A stretch of DNA of 64,000 nt from Nocardioides anomalus (GCF_011046535.1 NZ_CP049257.1:1116001-1180000), one strand, 5' to 3'; shown: positions 11,374-20,511, counted from the stretch's first letter. Numbers and translations are program-made. Notes: a model not told the origin generated them from the letters alone.

Positions 11374-13371
11374 ATGTTGCGCACCCCTCGCGGCGCCCTC
11401 CTCGGCGCCGCCCTCGTCACCACCTTGGCGGTGGGCCTGGTCCAGGCCCCCGGCCAGGCCGCAGCGCCACCCTCCACGAAGACGGCGGCCAAGAAGGCCG
11501 AGCCGGCGTACAAGAACGCCGACCTCACCACCGAGCAGCGGGTCGCCGACCTGCTGTCGCGGATGACCACGGCCGAGAAGATCGGCCAGATGACCCAGGC
11601 CGAGCGGATCGACGTCGACGCCGACCCGTCGCTCATCACGACCTACGGCTTCGGCAGCCTGCTCTCGGGCGGCGGCTCGGTGCCGGCGACCAACACGCCC
11701 GAGGCGTGGGCCGACATGGTCGACGGCTACCAGGAGAAGGCGCTGGAGACCCGGCTCGGCATCCCGCTGCTGTACGGCGTGGACGCGGTCCACGGCCACA
11801 ACAACCTGCAGGGCGCCACGCTCTTCCCGCACAACATCGGGCTCGGCGCGACCCGCGACCCCGATCTGGTCGAGCAGATCGGCCACATCACCGCCATGGA
11901 GACCCGCGCCACCGGCCCGCAGTGGGCCTTCGCGCCGTGCGTCTGCGTGGCGCGCGACGACCGGTGGGGCCGGACCTACGAGAGCTTCGGCGAGGACCCG
12001 AAGCTGGTCACGAGCATGGAGACCGCGATCGACGGCCTCCAGGGCACCGACGTGCGCGACCTGGCCCGGCCGGACCGCGTGCTGGCCACCGCCAAGCACT
12101 TCGCCGGCGACGGGCTGACGACCTACGGAACCGGCGAGGGTGACTACACCGTCGACCAGGGCATCGACCAGGTCAGCCGCGCGGACTTCGACCGGCTCGC
12201 GCTCGCGCCGTACGTCCCGGCGGTCAAGAAGCACCACGTGGGCTCGGTGATGCCGTCCTTCTCCAGCGTCGACTGGACCGAGGACGGGATCGGCAACCCG
12301 GTCAAGATGCACGCCAACTCCGAGCTCATCACCGGCTGGCTCAAGCAGCAGCAGGGCTTCGACGGCATCGTCATCACCGACTGGCGCGCCATCCGCCAGC
12401 TGCCGGGGACCTACACCGACCAGGTGCGCGCGTCGGTCAACGCCGGGATCGACATGTTCATGGAGCCGATCCAGGCGCCGAACAACCCGACCGGCTGGGA
12501 CGAGTTCATCCCCACGCTCACCGCCCTGGTGGCCAGCGGGGACGTCCCCATGAGCCGCATCGACGACGCGGTCAGCCGGATCCTCACCGCCAAGTTCGAG
12601 CTCGGCCTCTTCGAGCACCCGTTCACCGACCGCCGCAACATCGACACCATCGGCAGCAAGGCCCATCGCCGGGTGGCGCGCCAGGCGGTGGCGGAGTCCC
12701 AGGTGCTGCTGAAGAACAAGAAGCAGACCCTGCCGCTGAGCACGAGCAAGCAGGCACCGGTGTACGTCGCCGGCAGCAACGCCGACAACATCGGCAACCA
12801 GGCCGGCGGCTGGACGCTGACCTGGCAGGGCGGCTCGACCAACGTGGTCCCGGGCGACACCGTGCTCGACGCGGTGCGCGACACGGCCAAGGGTCGGGTG
12901 CAGTTCAGCGAGACGGCCTCCGACCCGATCCCGGCCGGGGCCAACGGCATCGTCGTGGTCGGCGAGACGCCGTACGCCGAGGGCTTCGGTGACGTCAACG
13001 GCCCGCAGTGGGGCTACGACCCGGGCGACAACGGCGTGCCGCGGCCGAAGAAGACCATGGAGCTGAGCCAGGCCGACGCCGTCGCCGTCCGCAAGGTCTG
13101 CGCCCGGGCCGCGACCTGCACCGTCCTGGTCGTCGCGGGCCGGCCGATGATCATCCCGCCGGAGCTCCTCGGCCAGATCGACGCGCTCGTCGCGTCGTGG
13201 CTGCCCGGGAGCGAGGGGATGGGCGTCGCGGACGTGCTGTTCGGCAAGAAGGCGTTCACCGGCAAGCTGCCGGTGACGTGGCCGCGCAACGTGGCGCAGG
13301 AGCCGATCAACGTCGGGGACGCCGACTACGACCCGCTCTACCGCTACGGGTTCGGGCTCCGCACCCGCTGA
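11374..13371 (+). CDS. Secreted GH3 beta-glucosidase-like glycosidase
   Basis: A 665-aa glycoside hydrolase family 3 enzyme, exported. The Sec signal peptide covers about residues 1-30 (GALLGAALVTTLAVGLV, then APGQAAA). The GH3 N-terminal domain carries LLYGVDAVHGHNN and the TAKHFAGDG motif. The nucleophile is D336 in VITDWRAI. The C-terminal GH3 domain includes VLLKNKKQTLPLS and SWLPGSEGMG. AAGGAGA lies just before ATG 11374. It probably cleaves exo-beta-glucosides outside the cell. The promoter lies under a likely ROK operator. Confidence 0.93.
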   Translation: MLRTPRGALLGAALVTTLAVGLVQAPGQAAAPPSTKTAAKKAEPAYKNADLTTEQRVADLLSRMTTAEKIGQMTQAERIDVDADPSLITTYGFGSLLSGGGSVPATNTPEAWADMVDGYQEKALETRLGIPLLYGVDAVHGHNNLQGATLFPHNIGLGATRDPDLVEQIGHITAMETRATGPQWAFAPCVCVARDDRWGRTYESFGEDPKLVTSMETAIDGLQGTDVRDLARPDRVLATAKHFAGDGLTTYGTGEGDYTVDQGIDQVSRADFDRLALAPYVPAVKKHHVGSVMPSFSSVDWTEDGIGNPVKMHANSELITGWLKQQQGFDGIVITDWRAIRQLPGTYTDQVRASVNAGIDMFMEPIQAPNNPTGWDEFIPTLTALVASGDVPMSRIDDAVSRILTAKFELGLFEHPFTDRRNIDTIGSKAHRRVARQAVAESQVLLKNKKQTLPLSTSKQAPVYVAGSNADNIGNQAGGWTLTWQGGSTNVVPGDTVLDAVRDTAKGRVQFSETASDPIPAGANGIVVVGETPYAEGFGDVNGPQWGYDPGDNGVPRPKKTMELSQADAVAVRKVCARAATCTVLVVAGRPMIIPPELLGQIDALVASWLPGSEGMGVADVLFGKKAFTGKLPVTWPRNVAQEPINVGDADYDPLYRYGFGLRTR

Positions 13372-13401
13372 GTCCGGGGCCAGGGGGTACGGTCCGGAGG
13401 C

Positions 13402-14475
13402 GTGGTCGCTCTCCACGTCTCCGGACCGGTCCTGCCCGACGGGGAGGCCCGTGACCTCTGGGTCGTGGACGGCCACATCACCCTCGAGCACCAGCCCGGC
13501 GCGGAGACGGTGGCCAGCGGCTGGGTCGTCCCCGGACTGGTCGACGCGCACTGCCACGTGGGCCTCGACGAGCACGGGGAGGTCGACCGCCAGACCGCCG
13601 AGGAGCAGGCCGTCGCCGACCGCGACGCCGGCGCGCTCCTGCTGCGCGACTGCGGCAGCCCGGCCGACACCCGCTGGGTCCAGGAGCGCGACGACCTCCC
13701 GCGCCTGATCCGCGCCGACCGGCACATCGCCCGGACCCGACGCTACATCCGCAACTACGCCCACGAGGTCGAGCCCGACGAGCTGACGTCGTACGTCGAG
13801 CGCGCCGCGCAGCAGGGTGACGGCTGGGTCAAGCTCGTCGGCGACTGGATCGAGCGCGACCGCGGGGACCTGGCCCCGTCGTTCCCCGCCGACGCCTTCG
13901 CCGCGGCCATCGCGACCGCGCAGGCCCTCGGCGCCAAGGTCACCGCGCACTGCTTCGGCACCGAGGTGCTGCCGATGCTCATCGACGCCGGCATCGACTG
14001 CATCGAGCACGGCACGGGCCTGACCGAGGACCTCATCGACGCCATGGTCGAGCGCGGCACCGCACTGGTCCCGACGGCGATGCAGCTCGACAACTTCCCG
14101 AACTACGCCGACCAGGCGGGCGAGAAGTTCCCGGCGTACGCCGCCACCATGCGCGACCTGCACGCACGCCGGCGCGACACGATCATGGCGGCCTGGGAGG
14201 CCGGCGTGCCGATCTACGCCGGGACCGACGCCGGGGGAGTGCTGCCGCACGGCGGCATCGCCGGCGAGGTGGCCGAGCTCGCGTCCTACGGCATCCCGGC
14301 CGAGGACGCGCTCGGCGCGGCGTCGTGGCGGGCGCGGGAGTGGCTGGGGCTGAACGCGACGCTCGAGGAGGGGGCGCCGGCGGACTTCGTGGTCTACGAC
14401 GCCGACCCGCGTCAGGACCTCGCGGTGCTGAGGACGCCTTCGCGCGTGGTGCTCCGGGGTGCGGTCGTGCGCTGA
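13402..14475 (+). CDS. Amidohydrolase family protein (imidazolonepropionase-like)
   Basis: A 357-aa metal-dependent hydrolase with the HxH metal motif at H50/H52 (LVDAHCHVGL) and a lysine in GWVKLVGDW that could be the carbamylated bridge. Later ligands are in VTAHCFGTE, CIEHGTGL and AGTDAGG. The C-terminal composite beta-sandwich ends PADFVVYDADPRQD. GTG 13402 has GGAGG almost touching it and a -10-like TACGGT at 13387-13392, so a leaderless mRNA is possible. The substrate is unknown. The 3' end overlaps the convergent VanW gene by 64 bp. Confidence 0.85.
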   Translation: MVALHVSGPVLPDGEARDLWVVDGHITLEHQPGAETVASGWVVPGLVDAHCHVGLDEHGEVDRQTAEEQAVADRDAGALLLRDCGSPADTRWVQERDDLPRLIRADRHIARTRRYIRNYAHEVEPDELTSYVERAAQQGDGWVKLVGDWIERDRGDLAPSFPADAFAAAIATAQALGAKVTAHCFGTEVLPMLIDAGIDCIEHGTGLTEDLIDAMVERGTALVPTAMQLDNFPNYADQAGEKFPAYAATMRDLHARRRDTIMAAWEAGVPIYAGTDAGGVLPHGGIAGEVAELASYGIPAEDALGAASWRAREWLGLNATLEEGAPADFVVYDADPRQDLAVLRTPSRVVLRGAVVR

Positions 14476-15326
14476 CCGTCCTGGTCCAGGTCCACCACGA
14501 GGTGCTCGGGCGGCGGGTACTTCACCACCGCGCAGTTGCGCTTGACCAGCTCCTCGCCCACCACGGACCCGGTGCGGCGGTCGACCAGGGAGCGCCAGAT
14601 CTCGTTGCGGCGCCAGACCCGGTCACCGACGCGGACGAACTCCTCGTCCCGGGCCTCCACCTTGTAGGAGTGCTCGACCGGGCGGTCCGCGCGCAGCTCG
14701 CCGCGCAGGTGCTTGTCCTCCACCCAGGTGTGGACCATGAACGTCGTGTCGGTGTCGTTGCGGACCACGAGGTCGACGTAGTTCCACACGATCGAGCAGC
14801 CGACCCCCCAGGGCAGGACCCGGGACTTGTCCGGGAACGGGTCGAAGCTGTGCTCGGAGCGCTCGACGACGGTGAGCGGGGAGTGCAGGAACATCCAGTG
14901 CAGCAGGTTCGCCAGCTGGCAGATGCCGCCGCCGACACCGGCCCTGGCCTCGCCGTTGGACAGGCGCATGCCGACGACGTAGCCCTTGCGGGCGGTGCAG
15001 TTGCCGACCACCTTGTTGAACGAGAACGTCTCGCCGGGGCGGATCACCACGCCGTCCGTGCGGGCGCTCGCCAGCCGCAGGTTGACGACCTTGTTGTGCT
15101 GCAGGGCCATCTCGTCGGGGGAGAGCTCGCGCAGGAGCAGCGAGCCGTGCTTCTTGACCCGGACCGGCAGCTCCGGGGTCCCGGGCGCCCGGGTGGCCCA
15201 GCGGGTGCCGGACGTGGCCCAGGCGACGTGGCGGCGCAGCTGGTGGGCGCGCACGGCCAGCGGGTAGAGCCAGGGGTGCCGCTCGGTCACGCGGCGGCGG
15301 GTCAGGGCCAGGCGGGTGGTGCTCAC
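14412..15326 (-). CDS. VanW family protein
   Basis: A 304-aa protein of the VanW family, named from vancomycin-resistance clusters but of unknown biochemistry. Family features include RPGETFSFNKVVGNCT, a glycine-rich core GVGGGICQLANLLHWM and ERSEHSFDPFPD. GTG 15326 gives MSTTRLALTRRRVTERHPWL. No signal peptide is evident. No other van gene is nearby, so a resistance role is not implied. Confidence 0.85.
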   Translation of the reverse strand: MSTTRLALTRRRVTERHPWLYPLAVRAHQLRRHVAWATSGTRWATRAPGTPELPVRVKKHGSLLLRELSPDEMALQHNKVVNLRLASARTDGVVIRPGETFSFNKVVGNCTARKGYVVGMRLSNGEARAGVGGGICQLANLLHWMFLHSPLTVVERSEHSFDPFPDKSRVLPWGVGCSIVWNYVDLVVRNDTDTTFMVHTWVEDKHLRGELRADRPVEHSYKVEARDEEFVRVGDRVWRRNEIWRSLVDRRTGSVVGEELVKRNCAVVKYPPPEHLVVDLDQDGQRTTAPRSTTREGVLSTARS

Positions 15327-15389
15327 GTCGGTGTGATGCGGTCCGGGGCGGCCTGGTTGCGCCCGGTCCCGGTGCAGATTCGGCGGCAC

Positions 15390-15541
15390 GCGCGCAGTCT
15401 GGCAGACTTCTCGGTTGAGTCCTGTGCGCCCGGGGACCCTCTCATCCCCCGGTGCCGAGGCCCATCGGAGTCCGTCGCTCGGTGCCCCACACGTGTGTGC
15501 CGGCCTCCACCACCACATGACATCGAGGAGACACCACACCA
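15390..15541 (+). promoter_or_regulatory. rpsP upstream region and candidate promoter
   Basis: The region holds AGTCTGGCAGACTTC near 15397-15411. The 11-mer TGGCAGACTTC also occurs upstream of rplS at 18082-18092, and its CAGACT could be a -10 hexamer at both ribosomal-protein genes. AGTCTG-G-CAGACT is also a 13-bp palindrome. The ribosome-binding site of rpsP is GAGGAGA just before GTG 15542. Promoter assignment is tentative. Confidence 0.35.
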
Positions 15542-16093
15542 GTGGCCGTCAAGATCCGTTTGAAGCGCCTGGGCAAGGTCCGGGTCCCGCAGTACCGCAT
15601 CGTCGTCGTCGACTCGCGCAAGAAGCGCGACGGCAAGGTGATCGAGGAGATCGGCAAGTACCACCCGAAGGAGGACCCGTCGTTCATCAGCGTGACCTCC
15701 GAGCGGGCGCAGTACTGGCTCGGCGTGGGCGCGCAGCCCTCCGAGGCCGTCGCCAAGCTCCTCAAGATCACCGGTGACTGGCAGACCTTCAAGGGCTACA
15801 AGGGCACCGAGGGCACGCTGAAGACCGCCGAGGCCAAGCCCGACAAGCTCGACGTGTTCAACAAGGCGCTCGCCGACGCGCACGGCACCGACTCCGGTGA
15901 CGCCGTGACCGCGAAGAAGGCCGCGGCCAAGAAGACGGCTGCGCCCAAGGAGGAGGCTCCCAAGCAGGAGGCCGCCGCCGAGGAGGCCGCCCCGGTCCCC
16001 GCCGACGAGACGCCCGAGGGGGCCGCGGCCGACGCCGAGGCCGCCGAGGCCGCCGAGAAGCCGGACACGAACCCGGCCGACGCGGACAACTGA
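15542..16093 (+). CDS. rpsP: 30S ribosomal protein S16
   Basis: A 183-aa S16 starting [20 protein letters not shown], with the usual core of about 85 residues ([16 protein letters not shown]) and a long tail of about 85 residues. The tail first carries [14 protein letters not shown] basic repeats and then a very acidic Ala/Glu run. Such tails are seen in actinobacterial S16. It is the first gene of the rpsP-KH-rimM-trmD operon; the next start is 4 bp after its stop. Confidence 0.96.
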   Translation: MAVKIRLKRLGKVRVPQYRIVVVDSRKKRDGKVIEEIGKYHPKEDPSFISVTSERAQYWLGVGAQPSEAVAKLLKITGDWQTFKGYKGTEGTLKTAEAKPDKLDVFNKALADAHGTDSGDAVTAKKAAAKKTAAPKEEAPKQEAAAEEAAPVPADETPEGAAADAEAAEAAEKPDTNPADADN

Positions 16094-16097
16094 TCTC

Positions 16098-16340
16098 GTG
16101 CTGGCCGACGCGCTGGAGCACCTGGTCCGCGGGGTGGTCGACCACCCCGACGACGTCGTCGTGCGCGACAAGCAGCTGCGTCGCGGCTCGATCCTCGAGG
16201 TCCGGGTGCACCCCGACGACCTCGGCAAGGTGATCGGCCGCGGCGGGCGCACCGCGACCGCGTTCCGCACCGTCATCTCGGCCCTGGCCGGGAAGTCCGA
16301 CGCGCGGATCGACTTCGTGGATGTCGACAAGCGACGCTGA
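16098..16340 (+). CDS. KH-domain RNA-binding protein (KhpA-like)
   Basis: An 80-aa single KH domain with the GxxG loop in KVIGRGGRTATAFR. It starts at GTG 16098, four bases after rpsP, and overlaps rimM by 20 bp. This is the conserved small RNA-binding protein of this operon (Rv2908c in M. tuberculosis), a relative of KhpA, which works with KhpB in other Gram-positives. Confidence 0.92.
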   Translation: MLADALEHLVRGVVDHPDDVVVRDKQLRRGSILEVRVHPDDLGKVIGRGGRTATAFRTVISALAGKSDARIDFVDVDKRR

Positions 16341-16914
16341 CGGTCGCACCTCCGGCGACGGCGGCCCCGAGCTCATCGAGGTCGTCGTCGGCCGGATCGG
16401 CAAGCCGCACGGCCTGCGCGGCGAGGTGACCGTCGACGTCCGCACCGACGAGCCGGACCTCCGGTTCGTCCCGGGCGCCGCGCTCGACAGCACCACCCCG
16501 TCCAGCCACGCCGCTCGCAGCAGCACGCTCACGGTGGCCACCACCCGGTGGCACCAGGGCGTGCTGCTCGTGCGTTTCGAGGAGGCCGCGGACCGCGAGT
16601 CCGCCGAGGCGCTGCGCGGGCGGGTCCTGCACGCCCACCTCCCGGCCGACGCCAGCCCGGAGGACCCCGAGGAGTTCTACGCCCACCAGCTGGTCGGGCT
16701 CGCGGCGTACGACGTGGAGGGACGCCACCTCGGCCAGGTGACCGCGCTCGTCCCCGGCGCCCAGGACCTGCTGACCGTGCGGACGCCGGACGGCCGCGAC
16801 GCGCTGGTGCCGTTCGTGACCGCGCTCGTGCCCGAGGTCGACGTGGCCGGCGGGCGCGTCGTCATCGCCGACCGCCCGGGCCTGGTCACGCCGTTCCCCG
16901 AGGACGACGCGTGA
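16321..16914 (+). CDS. rimM: Ribosome maturation factor RimM
   Basis: A 197-aa factor for 30S assembly that binds S19 in other bacteria. The N-terminal RimM domain has [22 protein letters not shown]-barrel covers about residues 110-190 ([18 protein letters not shown] ... [15 protein letters not shown]). ATG 16321 lies within the KH gene, and the stop overlaps trmD (GTGA). The spacing implies coupled translation. Confidence 0.94.
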   Translation: MSTSDADGRTSGDGGPELIEVVVGRIGKPHGLRGEVTVDVRTDEPDLRFVPGAALDSTTPSSHAARSSTLTVATTRWHQGVLLVRFEEAADRESAEALRGRVLHAHLPADASPEDPEEFYAHQLVGLAAYDVEGRHLGQVTALVPGAQDLLTVRTPDGRDALVPFVTALVPEVDVAGGRVVIADRPGLVTPFPEDDA

Positions 16915-18068
16915 GGCTCGACTACCTCACGATCTTCCCCGACTACCTCGACCCGCTGCGCCAGTCGCTGACCGGCAAGGCCGCCGAGGGCGGGCTGCTC
17001 GAGCTGCACGTCCACGACCTGCGCACCTGGACCCACGACCGGCACCGCACCGTCGACGACGCGCCGTTCGGCGGGGGAGCGGGGATGGTGCTGCGCCCCG
17101 AGCCGTTCGGAGAGGCCTTCGACGCCCTCGACCTCGACGGCGCGACCGTGGTCGTGCCGACTCCCTCCGGGACGCCGTTCACCCAGGCCCTGGCCCGCTC
17201 GCTGGCCACCCGCGAGCGGCTGGTCTTCCTCTGCGGGCGCTACGAGGGCATCGACCAGCGCGTCCTCGACCACGCCGCGACCCGGGCGGAGGTCGTCGAG
17301 GTCTCGCTCGGCGACTACGTCCTCAACGGCGGTGAGGTGGCCGCCCTGGCCGTCACCGAGGCCGTCGTCCGGCTGCTGCCCGGCTTCATGGGCAACGCCG
17401 AGTCCCTGGTCGAGGAGTCGCACGAGGACGGGCTGCTGGAGTACCCCGTCTACACCCGCCCGGCCTCCTGGCGCGGCCTCGACGTGCCCGACGTGCTGCT
17501 GTCCGGCGACCACGCGCGGATCGCGGCCTGGCGGTCCGAGGCCGCGCGGCGTCGTACGGCGCAGCGCCGGCCGGACCTTCTCCACCCCAGCGCGGCCGCG
17601 ACCGCGTGGGACGTCGTGCCGGCCACGCTGGGCGACGCCGGCGAGCTGTTCACGCTCCAGCGGGCGTGCTGGGTCCAGGAGGCGCTGGCCAACGACGACC
17701 TCGCCCACATCCCGCCGCTGCACGAGTCGCTGGAGGACGTGCGCGCCTGGCTCGGCACCTGGTCGACGTGGGTGGTCCGCAGCGAGGGCCGGCTCGTCGG
17801 TGCGGTCCGCGGCCGTCTGGAGGGCACGGCCTGGGACATCGGGCGGCTCATGGTCGCCCCGGACCTGCAGGGCCGGGGGCTCGGCCGGGTGCTGCTCGAC
17901 CACATCCAGGCCGCCGCGCCGGCCGAGGCCACGTCGTACGTCCTGTTCACCGGGGCCCGCAGCGCCGACAACATCCGGATGTACAAGAAGGCCGGCTTCC
18001 GGGTCCGCACGGACCTCGAGGCGCCGCCGCGCGCGGTGGTCCTCACCAAGCGCCGCACGATTGGGTAG
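16911..18068 (+). CDS. trmD: tRNA m1G37 methyltransferase TrmD fused to a GNAT acetyltransferase domain
   Basis: A 385-aa protein. Residues 1 to about 225 are Trm[44 protein letters not shown] and [13 protein letters not shown] (knot region and SAM site), followed by [17 protein letters not shown]. It methylates G37 of tRNAs to keep the reading frame. Residues about 235-385 form a complete GNAT domain with [20 protein letters not shown] (acetyl-CoA loop) and [10 protein letters not shown]. There is no stop or start between the parts. TrmD alone is usually about 230-270 aa, so this is a true fusion in this sequence. The acetyl acceptor is unknown. Confidence 0.92.
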   Translation: MRLDYLTIFPDYLDPLRQSLTGKAAEGGLLELHVHDLRTWTHDRHRTVDDAPFGGGAGMVLRPEPFGEAFDALDLDGATVVVPTPSGTPFTQALARSLATRERLVFLCGRYEGIDQRVLDHAATRAEVVEVSLGDYVLNGGEVAALAVTEAVVRLLPGFMGNAESLVEESHEDGLLEYPVYTRPASWRGLDVPDVLLSGDHARIAAWRSEAARRRTAQRRPDLLHPSAAATAWDVVPATLGDAGELFTLQRACWVQEALANDDLAHIPPLHESLEDVRAWLGTWSTWVVRSEGRLVGAVRGRLEGTAWDIGRLMVAPDLQGRGLGRVLLDHIQAAAPAEATSYVLFTGARSADNIRMYKKAGFRVRTDLEAPPRAVVLTKRRTIG

Positions 18069-18079
18069 CCCTCGTGCCG

Positions 18080-18127
18080 CTGTGGCAGACTTCCTCCTTG
18101 GCCCAGACGGCCGGGTCTCTGCCACAG
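18080..18127 (+). promoter_or_regulatory. Leader hairpin upstream of rplS
   Basis: Perfect 10-bp inverted repeat CTGTGGCAGA (18080-18089) / TCTGCCACAG (18118-18127), enclosing a smaller GGCC/GGCC pairing. It begins 12 bp after the trmD stop and ends 112 bp before rplS. It could terminate the upstream operon or be an L19 leader structure. It overlaps the TGGCAGACTTC motif shared with the rpsP upstream region. Confidence 0.45.
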
Positions 18128-18239
18128 GGGAACCCGCAGCCCACCGGGTCAGGTCCAGCGCGTGCTGCGCCACCGCAACAACTCCATGCACATCTTCCGA
18201 CATCCGCGGCTGACCTGTGGCACTCGCGAGGAGCTTCCC

Positions 18240-18590
18240 ATGAGCAACGTGATCGCCGAGCTCGGCAACGTCCACAAGCGCGACGACGTCCCGGCCTTCC
18301 GCGCCGGTGACACCGTGAAGGTGCACGTCAAGGTCGTCGAGGGCAACCGGTCCCGCATCCAGGTCTTCCAGGGCGTCGTGATCCGGGTCCACGGCTCGGG
18401 CGTCGGCCGGACCTTCACGGTCCGCAAGGTCTCCTTCGGCGTCGGCGTCGAGCGCACGTTCCCGCTCAACTCCCCGATCTTCGACCACATCGAGGTCGTG
18501 ACCCGCGGCGACGTGCGCCGCGCGAAGCTCTACTACCTGCGCAACCTGCGCGGCAAGGCGGCCAAGATCAAGGAGCGCCGCGAGGCCTGA
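18240..18590 (+). CDS. rplS: 50S ribosomal protein L19
   Basis: A 116-aa L19 at the 30S-50S interface. Family stretches include [37 protein letters not shown] and [20 protein letters not shown]. The start is ATG 18240 after GAGGAG. It sits after trmD as in most bacteria, but with a 171-bp gap holding a hairpin, so it may have its own promoter. Confidence 0.97.
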   Translation: MSNVIAELGNVHKRDDVPAFRAGDTVKVHVKVVEGNRSRIQVFQGVVIRVHGSGVGRTFTVRKVSFGVGVERTFPLNSPIFDHIEVVTRGDVRRAKLYYLRNLRGKAAKIKERREA

Positions 18591-18599
18591 GCGGCCACC

Positions 18600-18605
18600 T
18601 AGACT
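18600..18605 (+). promoter_or_regulatory. -10 element of a likely leaderless lepB mRNA
   Basis: TAGACT lies seven bases before the GTG start of lepB, which puts the expected transcription start on the start codon itself. No Shine-Dalgarno sequence precedes the GTG. Leaderless mRNAs are common in actinobacteria. Confidence 0.5.
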
Positions 18606-18612
18606 CGCTGCC

Positions 18613-19425
18613 GTGACGATCGAGGACGCCGACACCGGCGCGGACCGCGCCGGGGACCGCACCGCGCTCGAGGCGCCGCCGGGACGCTCGGCCCGTGCTC
18701 GGGCCCGGAGCGACCGGCCGCACATCCCGATCTGGCAGGAGACGATCATCCTGCTGGTGATCGCGGTGCTGCTGGCCGTGGTCCTCAAGGCCTTCTTCGT
18801 CCAGGCCTTCTACATCCCCTCCGAGTCCATGGAGCCGGGCCTGGTCAAGAACGACCGGATCCTGGTCCAGAAGGTCTCCTACTGGGGCGGCGGTTCGCCC
18901 TCGCGCGGCGACGTCGTGGTCTTCAAGGACCCGGGCGGCTGGCTCGGTGCCGAGGACGTCCAGGGCCCCGACAGCCCCGTGACCAAGGCCCTGGAGAAGG
19001 TCGGGCTCTACCCGTCCGGCGGGCACCTGGTCAAGCGCGTCGTCGGCGTCGCCGGCGACACCATCAAGTGCTGCGACGAGCAGGGCCGGATCTCGGTCAA
19101 CGGCGTGACCGTCGACGAGCAGGGATACGCCCTGCCCGGCAAGAACGGCCAGACCGAGTGCTACGGCCCGATGACCGGCAACTGCAACTGGACCGCCGGC
19201 CCGGTGCCCGCGGGCCACGTCTTCGTGATGGGCGACAACCGCGCGCACTCCGCCGACTCCACCGTGCACATGTGCGTGGACGGGCAGACCGACTGCGTGC
19301 CCGGCCGCGAGTTCGTCTCCGACGACCTGGTCGTCGGCAAGGTGTTCGCCCTCGTCTGGCCGCTGAGCCACTTCGGCGGGGTGGGCGGCGCGGACGCCTT
19401 CGACAAGGTCCCCGACGCGAAGTAG
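18613..19425 (+). CDS. lepB: Signal peptidase I
   Basis: A 270-aa type I signal peptidase that releases exported proteins at the membrane. The N-terminal cytosolic part is about 40 residues, with one transmembrane segment (TIILLVIAVLLAVVLKAFFV). The catalytic serine is S72 in IPSESMEPGL and the lysine is K141 in HLVKRVVGVAGD. The conserved GDNRAHSADS box is present. Several cysteines occur in the outer loop (IKCCDEQ, ECYGPMTGNCNW, HMCVDGQTDCV), probably as disulphides. Confidence 0.95.
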   Translation: MTIEDADTGADRAGDRTALEAPPGRSARARARSDRPHIPIWQETIILLVIAVLLAVVLKAFFVQAFYIPSESMEPGLVKNDRILVQKVSYWGGGSPSRGDVVVFKDPGGWLGAEDVQGPDSPVTKALEKVGLYPSGGHLVKRVVGVAGDTIKCCDEQGRISVNGVTVDEQGYALPGKNGQTECYGPMTGNCNWTAGPVPAGHVFVMGDNRAHSADSTVHMCVDGQTDCVPGREFVSDDLVVGKVFALVWPLSHFGGVGGADAFDKVPDAK

Positions 19426-19439
19426 CTGGTCTGGAGCCG

Positions 19440-20126
19440 ATGTCCGAGCTGCCCCGAGGACTGACCGTACGTCGCGACGCCGGGCTCTACGGATACGAGC
19501 GCGCCCTGCGCCGCCACGGCATCGAGCCGATCGCCGGCGTGGACGAGGCCGGCCGCGGCGCGTGCGCCGGCCCGCTGGTGGCCGGCGCCTGCATCCTGCC
19601 GCCCGGCAAGGCCGGGATCGTGCCGGGCCTGGCCGACTCCAAGCTGCTCACCGAGAAGGCCCGCGAGCGCTGCTACACCCAGATCCTGCGCCGCGCGGTG
19701 TCCTGGGCCGTCGTCGTGGTCTCCCACGAGGAGTGCGACCGGCTCGGCATGCACGTGGCCAACGTCCAGGCGCTGCGCCGGGCCGTCGCGCTGCTCGACG
19801 TGCCCCCGGCGTACGTCCTCACCGACGGCTTCCCCGTCGACGGCCTCGGCGTGCCCGGCCTGGCGGTCTGGAAGGGCGACCGGGTCGCGGCCTGCATCTC
19901 GGCGGCCTCGGTGCTGGCCAAGGTCACCCGCGACCGGATCATGACCGAGCTGGACGCCGACTGGCCGGCGTACGACTTCAAGACGCACAAGGGCTACATC
20001 ACCGAGACCCACAGTGCGGCGCTCACCGCCCACGGGCCCTCGCCGGTGCACCGGATGCGGTTCGTCAACGTGCGACGGGCCGCCGGGCTGGAGGTCGACC
20101 TCCCCGGTCTAGAGTCGGCGTCGTGA
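19440..20126 (+). CDS. rnhB: Ribonuclease HII
   Basis: A 228-aa enzyme that nicks RNA in RNA-DNA hybrids, including single ribonucleotides. The active-site motif GVDEAGRGACAGPLVAGA has D35 and E36; further acidic sites lie in LADSKLL and YVLTDGF. AASVLAKVTRDRIM is also conserved. The start is ATG 19440. Its stop overlaps the start of a 26-codon frame ahead of the DUF2469 gene. Confidence 0.95.
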   Translation: MSELPRGLTVRRDAGLYGYERALRRHGIEPIAGVDEAGRGACAGPLVAGACILPPGKAGIVPGLADSKLLTEKARERCYTQILRRAVSWAVVVVSHEECDRLGMHVANVQALRRAVALLDVPPAYVLTDGFPVDGLGVPGLAVWKGDRVAACISAASVLAKVTRDRIMTELDADWPAYDFKTHKGYITETHSAALTAHGPSPVHRMRFVNVRRAAGLEVDLPGLESAS

Positions 20127-20203
20127 CCACCCCACGAGACCGCGCGGTGGGTGCGCTGCGCGCGGAGCGCGCACGCTTCCGCGGGGACCACGGAACAGCA
20201 TGA
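20123..20203 (+). CDS. Possible 26-aa leaderless small protein or leader peptide
   Basis: A GTG at 20123 overlaps the rnhB stop (GTGA). The frame ends in a TGA at 20201-20203 that overlaps the ATG of the DUF2469 gene (ATGA). TAGAGT (20110-20115) lies seven bases before the GTG, as at lepB. The peptide is basic (MTTPRDRAVGALRAERARFR, then GDHGTA). Tight coupling at both ends suggests it is translated, perhaps to deliver ribosomes to the downstream gene. It could still be chance. Confidence 0.4.
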   Translation: MTTPRDRAVGALRAERARFRGDHGTA

Positions 20204-20511
20204 GCGCCGAGGACCTCGAGAAGTACGAGACCGAGATGGAGCTCACGCTCTACCGGGAGTACCGCGACGTCGTCGGCATCTTCAAGTACGTCGTCGAGAC
20301 CGACCGCCGCTTCTACCTGTGCAACCAGGTCGACGTGAAGGCGCGCAGCGAGTCCGGCGAGGTGTTCTTCGAGGTCTCGATGAGCGACTGCTGGGTGTGG
20401 GACATGTACCGCCCCGCGCGGTTCGCCAAGACCGTCAAGGTGCTGACGTTCAAGGACGTCAACGTCGAGGAGCTGGCGCAGTCCGACATCGACCCGCCCA
20501 AGCCCGCCTGA
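20200..20511 (+). CDS. DUF2469 conserved actinobacterial protein
   Basis: A 103-aa acidic protein beginning MSAEDLEKYETEMELTLYRE, with RRFYLCNQVDVKAR and CWVWDMYRPARF. It is the conserved neighbour of rnhB in actinobacteria (Rv2901c in M. tuberculosis). Function unknown. Its ATG overlaps the stop of a small upstream frame. The following 186 bp carry no gene but include the palindrome CAGCCCG-GT-CGGGCTG at 20581-20596. Confidence 0.9.
   Translation: MSAEDLEKYETEMELTLYREYRDVVGIFKYVVETDRRFYLCNQVDVKARSESGEVFFEVSMSDCWVWDMYRPARFAKTVKVLTFKDVNVEELAQSDIDPPKPA

Noticed and set aside
9547..14250. A 1567-codon open frame on the minus strand
   Set aside because: It runs across several clear genes on both strands (NYN, ROK, GH3, amidohydrolase) and has the composition of a frame shadow.
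14412..15326. Vancomycin resistance from the VanW gene
   Set aside because: VanW proteins occur widely outside resistance clusters, and no vanA/B-type ligase, vanH, vanX or vanRS gene is nearby.
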